The notes: a model not told the origin generated them from the sequence alone. Numbered from the stretch's first letter, positions 23,102-31,881 are shown. The stretch: 46,185 nt of DNA from an uncultured Ruminococcus sp. (GCA_946621745.1 CAMOOV010000002.1:1-46185); one strand, 5' to 3'. A program made the numbers and translations.

Positions 23102-24331
23102 ATGAAGCACAGATTTATCAGCGGGATCGCGGCAGCGGCCATGCTCTGCGGCATGATCCCGGTACAGAGCGTTCATGCGGCAGAACCGCTCCGCGGCGAT
23201 GCGGACGGCAGCGGTGAGATCGGCGCGAATGATGCGCAGATCACTTTGCAGGCGTATACGGAGCTTACGGCGGGCAACCCCGATCCGATGACCGATGCAC
23301 AGCGGACGGCTGCGGATGTGGACGAAAACGGAAAGATCGAGGCTGCGGATGCGCAGTTCATCCTGACCTATTATGTCAATAACTATGTCTCCGGCAAAGT
23401 GACGGACTGGGATTCGATCCTGCACCCGATGACCGAGGCGGAGCAGGCACGGGCGGCGGTTCAGCACTTTTTAGAAGCCTATCGGAACAAGAATGCGGCG
23501 GAGATACTGGAATGCTCAAATTACCGTGCGGCATCCCATCTGCTCTTTGCCGAGAAGGTACAGAGCGATGAGGAGCTGATCGCGGATTTTGAGAAAAACT
23601 ATGAGCCGATCGCTTCGTATGAGATCGGCGAGGGCATCCGCGATGATGCGCTGCTCGAAAAGCTCAATGCAAAAAACAAGGAGATGCGTGAGAGCGCCGC
23701 AGAAGCGCGTGCGGAACGGGATGATCCGAACGATCTTGCGCTGCTGGATCTGGTGGTCACGCTCTTTGAGCCGGTCGATGTGCTGTATGCATTCCCGGCG
23801 GCTCTGACAGCGGAAAACGGAGCGGCAGAGAGAAAGGGCACATATTACGCGCTTTGCCGCGGCGGAAAGTGGACTGTGGATATCGGCGTGACGGATCTTG
23901 TCTTCCGGATGGATACAAACCGGCAGAAAACGGTCAACGCCGCTGCGAGAACTGTCTCGAATGCGTTCAATTCCGCGCTGACGGATCTCGATGTCAGAGA
24001 TGCCCACACGGAGCTGCTCACCGGCGATCATATTTTCAGCGGCACCGATTTCGAGGGGCTTCAGAAGGTATCCTTCGATCAGAATTCCGACCGCGATACA
24101 CTGATTGCGGCGCTGAAATATCAGGTCTCGACATATATGAACGGGATCGCGGCGGTTGACGGAATCGCGGTGCATATTGAAAACGGCGTCTGCACCTGCA
24201 CTGCGATCTCGCGGACACTCGGCGGGAAGATGTGGTATGCGGGCTATTCGTCCGGCAAATATGTCGAGCGGGAGGAGCCGTTCACGGGCCTTGAGGAGAT
24301 CTTCGCCGCAGCAAAGGCGCTGTCGGCCTGA
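23102..24331 (+). CDS. Secreted dockerin protein, paralog of the preceding lipoprotein
   Basis: A 409-residue secreted protein. A signal peptide (about 1-27, VQSVHAA) leads directly into an N-terminal dockerin (about 31-105) with loops DADGSGEIGAND and DVDENGKIEAAD. The rest (about 110-409) repeats the fold of the preceding lipoprotein, e.g. GGKWTVDIGVTD, ARTVSNAFNSALTDLDV, GDHIFSGTDFEGL and FTGLEEIFAAAKALSA. Function unknown. One paralog is lipid-anchored and the other is docked to a cohesin, implying the same domain is displayed in two surface settings. A CGGAGG site precedes the start. The gene follows the lipoprotein by 26 bases. Confidence 0.8.
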   Translation: MKHRFISGIAAAAMLCGMIPVQSVHAAEPLRGDADGSGEIGANDAQITLQAYTELTAGNPDPMTDAQRTAADVDENGKIEAADAQFILTYYVNNYVSGKVTDWDSILHPMTEAEQARAAVQHFLEAYRNKNAAEILECSNYRAASHLLFAEKVQSDEELIADFEKNYEPIASYEIGEGIRDDALLEKLNAKNKEMRESAAEARAERDDPNDLALLDLVVTLFEPVDVLYAFPAALTAENGAAERKGTYYALCRGGKWTVDIGVTDLVFRMDTNRQKTVNAAARTVSNAFNSALTDLDVRDAHTELLTGDHIFSGTDFEGLQKVSFDQNSDRDTLIAALKYQVSTYMNGIAAVDGIAVHIENGVCTCTAISRTLGGKMWYAGYSSGKYVEREEPFTGLEEIFAAAKALSA

Positions 24332-24414
24332 ACGATGTGGGATTATAACAGAGAGAAAAGCAAATTATACATATAGAATATACAGATCATGCTTGAAAAG
24401 AGGAGGAAATGAAG

Positions 24415-25140
24415 ATGAATCTTGACGAATTACTGAAGGAAGCGATTACCAAACCGGAGAAGCGCTCGCTCTTTCTGCAAATGCTCATCAAGAGCGATGT
24501 CTATGTCATCTGCAAGCGTCCGGTGAAGCAGGACGAGGTCAACGGCGGCATTTCAATGGAGCTGGTCACAACGCAGAATCCGGACGGCGATATCTTTATC
24601 CCGTTCTTCACGAGCTACCGTTCTTTGCAGCAGTTTGCGAAGCGGTATGTCAACTGCTACAAGCTCAACTGCCTGCGCCTGTTTGACCTGATCCAGTCGG
24701 CGAATGCCGTTCTGAATCCGAATTCCTACGGTAAGGAGTTTTCCTCGCAGGAGATCAAGAGCATCCTCATGGTCGCCCGGAATCTCAATATTCCGGCAAT
24801 TTCCATGAAGGAGGAGGAGACGATCGAATACAGAGTGAGCCAGAAGAATCTGGATCATCTGCTCCGTCCGCTGACGCGCTATCTCGCACGACAGGCGAAT
24901 GTCGATGCCTGCTATCTGGTCGAGATGATCCGCGGCTGCGAGCGGCCGCAGACGCTTTTCGTCTTCGATATGAGCGGCAACACGCGCAAGCTGTTCTTCC
25001 CGCTTTCCAAGTATATGCAGAATTATACGAAATCCGGCGATTCGCTGGTGTTCATCAGTCTGGAGGAGCCTGCCGCGAAAAAGGCGGTCAAGGGCATTGA
25101 TCCGTTCTATGTCCGCAAGAAGCGCTTCTTCGAGCGCTGA
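24415..25140 (+). CDS. SseB-family protein
   Basis: A 241-residue cytoplasmic protein with the two SseB domains. The N-terminal half (about 10-120) includes VYVICKRPV, FIPFFTSYRSLQQF and KLNCLRLFDLIQSA; the C-terminal half (about 130-241) includes YLVEMIRGCERPQTLFVFD and the end ...VKGIDPFYVRKK. SseB of E. coli is linked to serine tolerance, but its mechanism is unknown. ATG 24415 is chosen because AGGAGG (24401-24406) sits 8 bases before it; ATG 24409 is too close. The 83-base gap upstream is AT-rich and might carry a weak promoter. Confidence 0.85.
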   Translation: MNLDELLKEAITKPEKRSLFLQMLIKSDVYVICKRPVKQDEVNGGISMELVTTQNPDGDIFIPFFTSYRSLQQFAKRYVNCYKLNCLRLFDLIQSANAVLNPNSYGKEFSSQEIKSILMVARNLNIPAISMKEEETIEYRVSQKNLDHLLRPLTRYLARQANVDACYLVEMIRGCERPQTLFVFDMSGNTRKLFFPLSKYMQNYTKSGDSLVFISLEEPAAKKAVKGIDPFYVRKKRFFER

Positions 25141-25192
25141 CGATCAGCCAATCCTGACATTTTATCTGACCTATCCGAAAGGAGCCTGAACC

Positions 25193-26125
25193 ATGCCGCC
25201 CGGAAGCAAACCATCCAGCTCGCATTCTTCGCGTCCGTCAGCCCGTCGTGCGAGCAGCTCGCACCGTTCCTCGCATTCGTCACACCGTTCCTCCTATCAT
25301 CGCTCACACCGTTCCGGGTACGGCAGATCGTCAGGCGGCGGACTGATACTCGGTTCGCTGCTCAGGAGCCTGTTCTCGCAGCGGAGTGATGTGCAGAATC
25401 GCGGGACGGATGTCATCAATCAGCAGGCTGTGTATACGCCGCCCGCACCGGTAATATACGAATGCCCCTACTGCCGCGGAAAAGTGACGGCGCAGCCTTC
25501 ACCTGACGGTCGGAACCTGCTGACCTGTCCGAACTGCGGCGGAATTCTTGCGGAGAGCAACGCGATCGCGCAGCCGCAGACAGCCCAGAGCTTTTCACAG
25601 CCGCAGGGCAATATGGCCGCGCCGGATACGGGTTATTCTGCGGAGCAGCCGGCTGCCCGCAGAAAGCGGAGCTCGCCCCTCGTCAAAGTGTTGTTTCTTG
25701 TGTTCATGATCTGCATCATTGCCGCTGCGGTCAGGATCGCAAACAGCAGAATGTATGAGGCCACACATCGCATAAATCAGAACGATAATGCTTATAACGA
25801 TGTGAACAACGACTACAATGAGCCGGTCAGCAAAGAAAGCAAAGACGGCATCTATGTCAATGCGCTCGGCAGATCGGTTCCGTGGGATTCCGAAAACGAA
25901 TGGTATTACGACGAAGACACGGACTGTTACTTCTTCCAGAACACCGACATGGATCCGCCGGTCTGGCAGTACTGGTTCGAGGGCGTTTCCTCGAATTACG
26001 ACGGCGATTACGGCTGGATGGAGTGGGACTACGACGAAGAACGCTGGTATGTCCAGCAAAGCGAAAATTCATGGGTTCCGCTGCCGGAGAATGAATATAC
26101 GGATCATCTCTGGCATATGCACTGA
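25193..26125 (+). CDS. Zinc-ribbon membrane protein with Ser/His/Arg-rich N-terminus
   Basis: A 310-residue protein I do not recognise. Residues 1-50 are almost all Ser, His, Arg and Tyr in SHRSS-like repeats, ending in a Gly-rich turn. A zinc ribbon follows (CPYC at 91-94, CPNC at 112-115), then one membrane helix (about 163-183). The outside part is acidic and rich in Trp, Tyr, Asp and Glu, with two similar units (EWYYDEDTDCYFFQN and EWDYDEERWYVQQ) resembling repeat wall-binding or WW-like modules. A GAAAGGAGCC site precedes the ATG. The topology suggests a cytoplasmic zinc/basic head tied to an outside aromatic domain. Confidence 0.7.
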   Translation: MPPGSKPSSSHSSRPSARRASSSHRSSHSSHRSSYHRSHRSGYGRSSGGGLILGSLLRSLFSQRSDVQNRGTDVINQQAVYTPPAPVIYECPYCRGKVTAQPSPDGRNLLTCPNCGGILAESNAIAQPQTAQSFSQPQGNMAAPDTGYSAEQPAARRKRSSPLVKVLFLVFMICIIAAAVRIANSRMYEATHRINQNDNAYNDVNNDYNEPVSKESKDGIYVNALGRSVPWDSENEWYYDEDTDCYFFQNTDMDPPVWQYWFEGVSSNYDGDYGWMEWDYDEERWYVQQSENSWVPLPENEYTDHLWHMH

Positions 26126-26150
26126 ACCCGCGATCGGAGAATAATCATAC

Positions 26151-27233
26151 ATGATTCAAACAGGAAATCCGGTGTTTGAGGAGGACGAGGGACGCATTGC
26201 CAGTCCGGAGATCATTCCGGCAGACGGCGACGTGGAGGTCTCGCTCCGCCCGAAAACATTGAATGACTATATCGGGCAGGATACGGTCAAGCAGAATCTT
26301 GCGGTCTATATCGAGGCGGCGCGCCGCCGCAGTGAGCCGCTCGACCATGTTCTGCTCTACGGCCCGCCCGGTCTCGGAAAGACGACGCTTTCCGGCATCA
26401 TCGCACATGAAATGGGCGTCAATCTGCGGATCACCTCCGGCCCCGCGATCGAAAAGCCGGGCGATCTGGCCGCGCTGCTGACGAATCTCGGCCGCGGCGA
26501 TGTGCTGTTTGTGGATGAGATCCACCGGCTGTCAAGAGCTGTCGAGGAGATCCTCTATCCGGCGCTGGAGGACAGAGCGCTCGATATCATGATCGGCAAG
26601 GGGCCGTCTGCGCGGTCGATCCGCGTGGATCTCCAGCCCTTTACGCTGGTCGGCGCGACGACGAGAGCCGGACAGCTTTCCGCACCGCTGCGCGACCGCT
26701 TCGGCATCGTGCAGCGCTTAGAGCTGTATACGCCGGAGCAGCTCTGCGATATCATCCGCAGAAGCGCGATGCTGCTGGATATTCCCTGCGAGGCGGACGG
26801 CGCGATGGAGCTTGCAAAGCGTTCCCGCGGCACACCGCGTATCGCGAACCGCCTGCTGCGGCGCGTCCGCGACTTTGCGGATGTGCTGGGTACGGGCGTG
26901 ATCGACAAGGAGACCACGCGCAAGGCGCTGGAGCGTCTGGAGATCGACGAGCTTGGACTGGACAAGCTCGATCACCGGCTGCTCGATATGATGATCCGCG
27001 GCTACCGCGGCGGCCCGGTCGGACTGGAAACGCTTGCCTCCGCGATCGGCGAGGAGGCCGTGACGCTGGAGGATGTCTGCGAGCCGTATCTGATGCAGCT
27101 CGGTATGCTGGCGCGCACGCCGCGCGGCAGAGTTGCGACACAGCTTGCCTATGCGCACCTCGGCTATCCGTTCGGCGATGCCGCATCCGACGGCGGAAAG
27201 CAGTATTCGTTCTCGGATATGCCGGAGCCGTGA
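26151..27233 (+). CDS. ruvB: Holliday junction DNA helicase motor RuvB
   Basis: Hexameric AAA+ ATPase that drives branch migration with RuvA. The 360-residue product shows [13 protein letters not shown], Walker [11 protein letters not shown] (about 71-80), Walker [10 protein letters not shown] (about 119-127), sensor 1 LVGATTRAG, arginine-finger region [14 protein letters not shown] and the C-terminal winged helix with [12 protein letters not shown] and TPRGRVAT. The length exceeds the common ~335 by a short N-terminal extension and a C-terminal tail. It is split from ruvCA by four unrelated genes, an uncommon layout. Confidence 0.96.
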   Translation: MIQTGNPVFEEDEGRIASPEIIPADGDVEVSLRPKTLNDYIGQDTVKQNLAVYIEAARRRSEPLDHVLLYGPPGLGKTTLSGIIAHEMGVNLRITSGPAIEKPGDLAALLTNLGRGDVLFVDEIHRLSRAVEEILYPALEDRALDIMIGKGPSARSIRVDLQPFTLVGATTRAGQLSAPLRDRFGIVQRLELYTPEQLCDIIRRSAMLLDIPCEADGAMELAKRSRGTPRIANRLLRRVRDFADVLGTGVIDKETTRKALERLEIDELGLDKLDHRLLDMMIRGYRGGPVGLETLASAIGEEAVTLEDVCEPYLMQLGMLARTPRGRVATQLAYAHLGYPFGDAASDGGKQYSFSDMPEP

Positions 27234-27248
27234 CACAGGAGAAAAACC

Positions 27249-27791
27249 ATGAGTTTCTTGCCAAAAAAGAATTACAAATACAATCGGGAGATACCGCTTC
27301 CGGCCGGACTGATCCACGGTCAGTCGCTGGGGGCGGTATCAGGTATGAAATTCGGGCTTTCCAACATGAGCCGCAGCGGATGTGAGGTCATTGCGGTCTA
27401 CAATGCGCTGCTGCTGCACGGCCGCCCCGCCGAGTTTACGGAGATCGCGCATTACATGGAGCGGTTCCGCGTGCTGCTCGGCTTCTGGGGCACCAATTTT
27501 CTTTCGCTCGGCCACTGTCTGAAGCATTTCGGTTTGCCGGCAAAGCGGGTGCGGAAGCGTGAAAAGCTCGAAGCGGCACTCGAAAGCGGCAAGACGGTTG
27601 TATATGTTTATTGGTGCGGCAAACGGTTCCGCTCGTCAGTGCATACGGTCGTGCTGCAAAAGCACGGGGACGAGATCCGCATCTGCAATGCATATAACCA
27701 GTGCGGGCATATTTTCCGGACGCCGTACAGCGGATTTCTCGCCTCAAAGCGGACGATCTTCGGGTATATCATTGAGCCGGACGGGGCGTGA
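27249..27791 (+). CDS. Peptidase C39-like protein
   Basis: A 180-residue protein with a papain/C39-like layout: Cys45 in SNMSRSGCEVIAVYNAL, His132 in SSVHTVVLQKHG and Asn147 in IRICNAYNQ, the usual Cys-His-Asn/Asp order. No signal peptide and no transporter domain. It could be a small cysteine peptidase or a non-catalytic relative. It lies 15 bases after ruvB and 12 bases before the next gene, so it is in the same transcript. The partner substrate is unknown; no bacteriocin precursor is seen nearby. Confidence 0.65.
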   Translation: MSFLPKKNYKYNREIPLPAGLIHGQSLGAVSGMKFGLSNMSRSGCEVIAVYNALLLHGRPAEFTEIAHYMERFRVLLGFWGTNFLSLGHCLKHFGLPAKRVRKREKLEAALESGKTVVYVYWCGKRFRSSVHTVVLQKHGDEIRICNAYNQCGHIFRTPYSGFLASKRTIFGYIIEPDGA

Positions 27792-27803
27792 GGGGAAACT
27801 GAT

Positions 27804-28445
27804 ATGGCTTTCGATTTCAAAAAGGAATATAAGGAATTCTATCTGCCGCCGAAAAAGCCGGCGGTCGTGACCGTTCCGCCGATGCAGTTTATTGCCGTGC
27901 GCGGGACGGGAGATCCGAATGAACCGGACGGCGCTTATCAGCAGGCGCTCGGCCTGCTCTACGGCATTGCTTATACGGTCAAAATGAGCAAGATGGGCGA
28001 TCACCGCATTGACGGCTATTTTGATTTCACTGTGCCGCCGCTGGAGGGACTCTGGCAGCAGGACGGCAGCGCAGACGGCATGATCGACAATACCCGAAAG
28101 GACGCGTTTCAGTGGATCTCGATGATCCGGATGCCGGATTTTGTCACGGCGGCGGATTTGGAATGGGCGCGTGCCGAAGCTGCCGCGAAGAAGAAAAGCG
28201 ATTTTTCCGATGTGGAATATTTCCGTTATGACGAGGGACTCTGTGTGCAGTGTATGCACATCGGCAGCTATGACAGCGAGCCGGAGACGGTCGCGGAAAT
28301 GCACGCATTTATGCAGAAAAACGGTCTGGTTCCGGATTTTTCCGCAGTGCGGCGGCATCACGAGATCTACCTGAACGATGCGCGGCGGACAGCGCCGGAG
28401 AAGCTGAAAACAGTCATCCGGATACCGGTCAGGCGCATCGGCTGA
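27804..28445 (+). CDS. GyrI-like small-molecule-binding domain protein
   Basis: A 213-residue cytoplasmic protein made of one GyrI-like (SOUL/effector-binding) fold: MQFIAVRGTGDPNEPDGAY near the N-terminus, GYFDFTVPPLEGLW, and the late strand LCVQCMHIGSYDSEPETV followed by HHEIYLNDARRTAPEKLKT. Stand-alone proteins of this kind bind hydrophobic small molecules or hydrolyse electrophiles in some cases; the ligand here is unknown. A GAGGGGAAACTGAT site precedes the ATG, 12 bases after the C39-like gene. Confidence 0.85.
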   Translation: MAFDFKKEYKEFYLPPKKPAVVTVPPMQFIAVRGTGDPNEPDGAYQQALGLLYGIAYTVKMSKMGDHRIDGYFDFTVPPLEGLWQQDGSADGMIDNTRKDAFQWISMIRMPDFVTAADLEWARAEAAAKKKSDFSDVEYFRYDEGLCVQCMHIGSYDSEPETVAEMHAFMQKNGLVPDFSAVRRHHEIYLNDARRTAPEKLKTVIRIPVRRIG

Positions 28446-28456
28446 GAGGGTAATAT

Positions 28457-28810
28457 ATGAAAAAGTGGTATGATGAGGAATATGCATTCACCGTCGAGGT
28501 GACCGGCTTTCTGCGCGGTGACACACCTGAGCATTACTGCCGGAACGGTGAGGAGATCGGCGACCGGTACACCTGCACCTACGGCTGTCCGGTCAATCAG
28601 GACGGGCAGGGCATCTGCTCGAAAACGATGATGATGCTCTATCCGCTGATGGAGGCCGTCCGGAGCGGCGGCGATCTTGAAAATCTCGGCGGAGACGGCA
28701 GATACAGCAAAACGATCGTTTGTCCGGACGGCTGCGTCATCTTCCGGCTGACCGCTGAGCCGCTCGGCAATGAAAATTTTCATCGGGGCGGCTTCTGGAA
28801 AGCGGAGTGA
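28457..28810 (+). CDS. TIGR04076-family protein
   Basis: A 117-residue protein of unknown function, recognised by its overall pattern: N-terminal FTVEVTGF, a cysteine-containing middle (GCPVNQDGQGICSK), then MMMLYPLMEAVRSGGDL, and the closing IVCPDGCVIFRLTAEP. Six cysteines are spread along the chain and may bind a metal. It follows the GyrI-like gene by 11 bases in the same direction. Confidence 0.75.
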   Translation: MKKWYDEEYAFTVEVTGFLRGDTPEHYCRNGEEIGDRYTCTYGCPVNQDGQGICSKTMMMLYPLMEAVRSGGDLENLGGDGRYSKTIVCPDGCVIFRLTAEPLGNENFHRGGFWKAE

Positions 28811-28844
28811 CCGCGCCGGATTCCGGAGATAAGGGAGTGAGACC

Positions 28845-30245
28845 ATGAGCAGATTTTTGCGGCAGGAGGGACTGCGCGGCGTTGCAATCACAGAGATCAC
28901 CTGTGAGCTGATGCTGCGGCTCGGCAGAGCGGCGGCGCAGGCGATCGGGCGCACGAGCAATCATCCGCCCGTTTTCTATATCGCGCGCGATCCGCGCCGC
29001 TCGGCGGAGGCACTGGAATCTGCGCTCTGCGCTGGCATCTGCGCGGCGGGCGGCATTGCGCATACACTCGGCGTACTGCCGTCCTCCGGACTGGCGCTGA
29101 TGCTCTCTGCGGAGGATGCTGAGGCCGGCATTGCGCTGACCGGCGGCGATCTGCCCTATGAGTCGATCTGTGTGCGGCTCTTTGCAAAGGACGGCTCGCC
29201 GATGTCCTCCGAGCAGCTTGATACGATTTCGTCTATGATGCCGTCGAATGCTGCAATGCCGCTGAAATCGCATCAGAACTGCGGCATCATCGTCCGGCAG
29301 GAGGATGCGCGGAAGCGGTATCTCCGGCTTCTGGCATCCCGGCTCGCAACACCGATGGATCTGCGGCAGAGCGGTCCGCTGCGCGTGGCGCTGGACTGTG
29401 CAAACGGTTCGGTCAGCGCGATTGCGGAGCTGCTGTTCCGGCATCTCGGCGCCGAGGTGCTGATGCTGAACAACAATCCCGACGGCATCAATATCAACCG
29501 TGACTGCGGGGTACAGGCAGTCGAGCCGCTGATACAGTTTGTCAAGGATTATAACTGCAATGCGGGCTTTGCCTTTGACGGTGACGGCGGCAGATGTCTT
29601 GCTGTGGATGAAAGCGGTGAGCTGCTCAACGGCGACCGGATGCTGGCGATCCTCTGCGAGGACAGGCTGGAATTGCAGGAGAATGCGCCGGCCGGCAGAC
29701 CGCGTGTCATGGAGCGCGGCGTTGCGGCGACGGTCATGTCGAATCTCGGCTTCCTGCGCTATGCGAAGCTGCGCGGGATCCCGCTTCAGATTACGCAGCC
29801 GGCACCGCAGTTCGTGCTGGATAAGATGCACAATCTCGGCCTCGCGCTCGGCGGCGACGGCTCCGGCTATTTGTTTTTCGATGATGTCCCGGCACCGGAC
29901 GGTCTGATGACGGCGGCAAGGCTTTTGCAGGTCGTACAGCGGACGGGCAGACCGCTCAGCGCATTGGCTGAGGTCATGGAATATGATCCGCAGGTCGCCG
30001 TATCGGTACGGATCCCGCAGTATTGGCGTGAGATCTGGAAAAACGATCCGGAGATCATCAAGTTCATCAATGCCTGCGAGGATGAGCTCGGTACAGACGG
30101 GCGCATTCTTGTGCGGGAACGGCGTGACGATGCTTCGATCCGCATTATGCTGGAGGGACGCGATTTCCGCCGCATCAACAATTATGCCTTTGCGATCGCG
30201 GAGGTCATCACGGCGCGAACAGCAAAGGCGAAGAAGCAGGGGTGA
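28845..30245 (+). CDS. Phosphohexomutase-superfamily (GlmM-like) protein with degenerate active-site loops
   Basis: A 466-residue protein with the four-domain phosphoglucomutase/GlmM layout. It lacks key residues. The phospho-serine loop, normally SASHNP, reads LTGGDLPYES (Thr99-Gly-Gly-Asp). The metal loop is FDGDGGRC (about 244-251) instead of DGDADR. The sugar loop GEQSGH is GGDGSGY (336-342). The phosphate loop RPSGTEP is RERRDDA. The fold-defining stretches (IARDPRRSAEAL, VALDCANGS, GININRDCG) remain. It may be a pseudoenzyme with a binding or regulatory role, or have shifted chemistry. The true GlmM is presumably elsewhere. A GGGAGTGAG site precedes the ATG; cytidine deaminase starts 5 bases after its stop. 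Confidence 0.8.
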   Translation: MSRFLRQEGLRGVAITEITCELMLRLGRAAAQAIGRTSNHPPVFYIARDPRRSAEALESALCAGICAAGGIAHTLGVLPSSGLALMLSAEDAEAGIALTGGDLPYESICVRLFAKDGSPMSSEQLDTISSMMPSNAAMPLKSHQNCGIIVRQEDARKRYLRLLASRLATPMDLRQSGPLRVALDCANGSVSAIAELLFRHLGAEVLMLNNNPDGININRDCGVQAVEPLIQFVKDYNCNAGFAFDGDGGRCLAVDESGELLNGDRMLAILCEDRLELQENAPAGRPRVMERGVAATVMSNLGFLRYAKLRGIPLQITQPAPQFVLDKMHNLGLALGGDGSGYLFFDDVPAPDGLMTAARLLQVVQRTGRPLSALAEVMEYDPQVAVSVRIPQYWREIWKNDPEIIKFINACEDELGTDGRILVRERRDDASIRIMLEGRDFRRINNYAFAIAEVITARTAKAKKQG

Positions 30246-30249
30246 GGAT

Positions 30250-30651
30250 ATGGACGCAGTATGGCAGGCGCTCTATGACGCGGCAAAGGCTGTGCAGCAT
30301 CCGCGCAGAGTCTCGGATTATGTGACCTGCGGAGAGGTCGCCGCGGCGCTTCTTTCCAAAAACGGAAAGATTTATACCGGTGTCTGTGCGGACACCTGCT
30401 CGACGCTCGGCATTTGCGCGGAGCGGAGCGCGATTTTTGCGATGCTGACGGCGGGGGAGCAGGAGATCGACAAGGTTCTGGCGATCCTGCCGGATGGCAG
30501 CAGCGGCGCACCCTGCGGCGCCTGCCGTGAGCTGATGGTGCAGCTGATGCCGGAGCATTACCGTGATATCGAGATCATGATGGATACGGAGACCGGCCGC
30601 ACGATGCGGTTCGGCGAGCTGACGCCGGAATGGTGGATCGGCGGGAAATGA
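30250..30651 (+). CDS. Cytidine deaminase-like protein
   Basis: A 133-residue zinc deaminase of the cytidine/blasticidin deaminase kind. Zinc-site motifs are ICAERSAIF (Cys56, catalytic Glu58) and PCGACRELM (Cys89, Cys92). It converts cytidine or deoxycytidine to the uridine form in pyrimidine salvage. Length matches the short tetrameric CDA class. The ATG at 30250 follows AGGGGTGAGG and lies 4 bases after the GlmM-like stop. A longer open frame runs through the preceding gene, but that is a shadow, not a fusion. Confidence 0.88.
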   Translation: MDAVWQALYDAAKAVQHPRRVSDYVTCGEVAAALLSKNGKIYTGVCADTCSTLGICAERSAIFAMLTAGEQEIDKVLAILPDGSSGAPCGACRELMVQLMPEHYRDIEIMMDTETGRTMRFGELTPEWWIGGK

Positions 30652-30681
30652 CGCAGCTGCGGCTGACGGAGGACAGAGAAA

Positions 30682-30960
30682 ATGTTCGGACGGTGGAAAA
30701 GATGGAACAAACGGGAGCGTATCTGCTGCATTTTAGCGATGGTGTGCCTGTTTGTGCTCATGCCGGTTTCGTTGGTTTTTATTTTTATAATTCCGACGCC
30801 GCGCACCCATTTCGGTCTCTGGCTGAACCGGTTCGCTCTTTTGATGCTTCCCGTTCTGATGGGACTTGCCGACTGGCGCACAGACCAGAAAAGTAGCATC
30901 GGTGAATTCGCGATGGCGGGTCTCTTTTTGCTGGTCATCATTCTGACAGAAATCTTCTGA
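30682..30960 (+). CDS. Small three-helix membrane protein
   Basis: A 92-residue protein of unknown function: a basic N-terminus (FGRWKRWNKRER) then three hydrophobic segments (about 13-37, 45-62 and 73-92). A GGAGGA site at 30668-30673 lies 8 bases before the ATG, which is why this frame is preferred over an overlapping one from 30630. Confidence 0.6.
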   Translation: MFGRWKRWNKRERICCILAMVCLFVLMPVSLVFIFIIPTPRTHFGLWLNRFALLMLPVLMGLADWRTDQKSSIGEFAMAGLFLLVIILTEIF

Positions 30961-31008
30961 CCAAATTGCACACGGCATTTCTGATTCTTTTTTCGGAGAT
31001 ACATTGAT

Positions 31009-31881
31009 ATGAGAATTGCAGAACACTGGGCGGATTACCGCCTGATCGACACAAAATCCGGCGAGCGGCTGGAGCGCTGGGGCAATGTCACACTGATCCG
31101 CCCCGATCCGCAGGTCATCTGGCAGACACCGCCGCTGACCGATCTCTGGCAGCACGCCGACGGACACTATCACCGCTCCAAATCGGGCGGCGGACAGTGG
31201 GAATACCGCAAAAAGCCGCCGGAGAGCTGGCAGATCCGATACCGCGAGCTGACATTCATTGTCCGGCCGACCGGGTTCAAGCATACGGGACTGTTTCCGG
31301 AGCAGGCGGTCAACTGGGACTGGATGCAGGAAACGATCCGCAGTGCCGGACGGCCGGTGCGCGTGCTGAATTTGTTTGCGTATACGGGCGGCGCGACGCT
31401 TGCCTGTGCAGCGGCTGGCGCGGAGGTCTGTCATGTGGATGCGGCAAAGGGCATGGTGCAGTGGGCGCGGGAGAATGCCGCCGCCTCCGGCCTGACCGAT
31501 AAGCCGATCCGCTGGATCGTCGATGACTGCGAGAAATTCATCCGCAGAGAAGCGCGGCGCGGCCGGAAATATGATGCCATCATCATGGATCCGCCGAGCT
31601 ACGGGCGCGGCCCCGGCGGTGAGATCTGGAAGCTCGAAAACAGCATTTATCCGCTGGTCGAGGCCTGTCTCGATGTGCTGTCCGACGAGCCGCTGTTCTT
31701 CCTGCTCAACAGCTATACGACCGGCCTTTCGCCGTCGGTCATGGGCTATCTGCTGCATTTGCTCATCGTGCCGAAATGCGGCGGAACGGTATCTGCGGAT
31801 GAGATCGGCCTGCCGGTCGAGCTGGCAAAGGCTGCGCTGCCCTGCGGCGCGACCGCAGTCTGGCAGGCGGGGGATGCCTGA
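31009..31881 (+). CDS. RlmI-like SAM-dependent methyltransferase
   Basis: A 290-residue class I methyltransferase. The SAM motif VLNLFAYTGGATLACAAAGA (about 119-138), acidic motif VCHVDAAKG and the DPPSYGRG catalytic loop match the Methyltrans_SAM / RlmI family that methylates 23S rRNA cytosines. No N-terminal PUA domain is seen, so it is a short member and its target is uncertain. The ATG at 31009 follows TCGGAGATA. Confidence 0.85.
   Translation: MRIAEHWADYRLIDTKSGERLERWGNVTLIRPDPQVIWQTPPLTDLWQHADGHYHRSKSGGGQWEYRKKPPESWQIRYRELTFIVRPTGFKHTGLFPEQAVNWDWMQETIRSAGRPVRVLNLFAYTGGATLACAAAGAEVCHVDAAKGMVQWARENAAASGLTDKPIRWIVDDCEKFIRREARRGRKYDAIIMDPPSYGRGPGGEIWKLENSIYPLVEACLDVLSDEPLFFLLNSYTTGLSPSVMGYLLHLLIVPKCGGTVSADEIGLPVELAKAALPCGATAVWQAGDA

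Noticed and set aside
29983-30249. Possible fusion protein reading from the GlmM-like gene into cytidine deaminase
   Set aside because: The upstream part is the wrong frame of the GlmM-like gene, Arg/Ser-rich noise; the deaminase has its own ATG and site at 30250.
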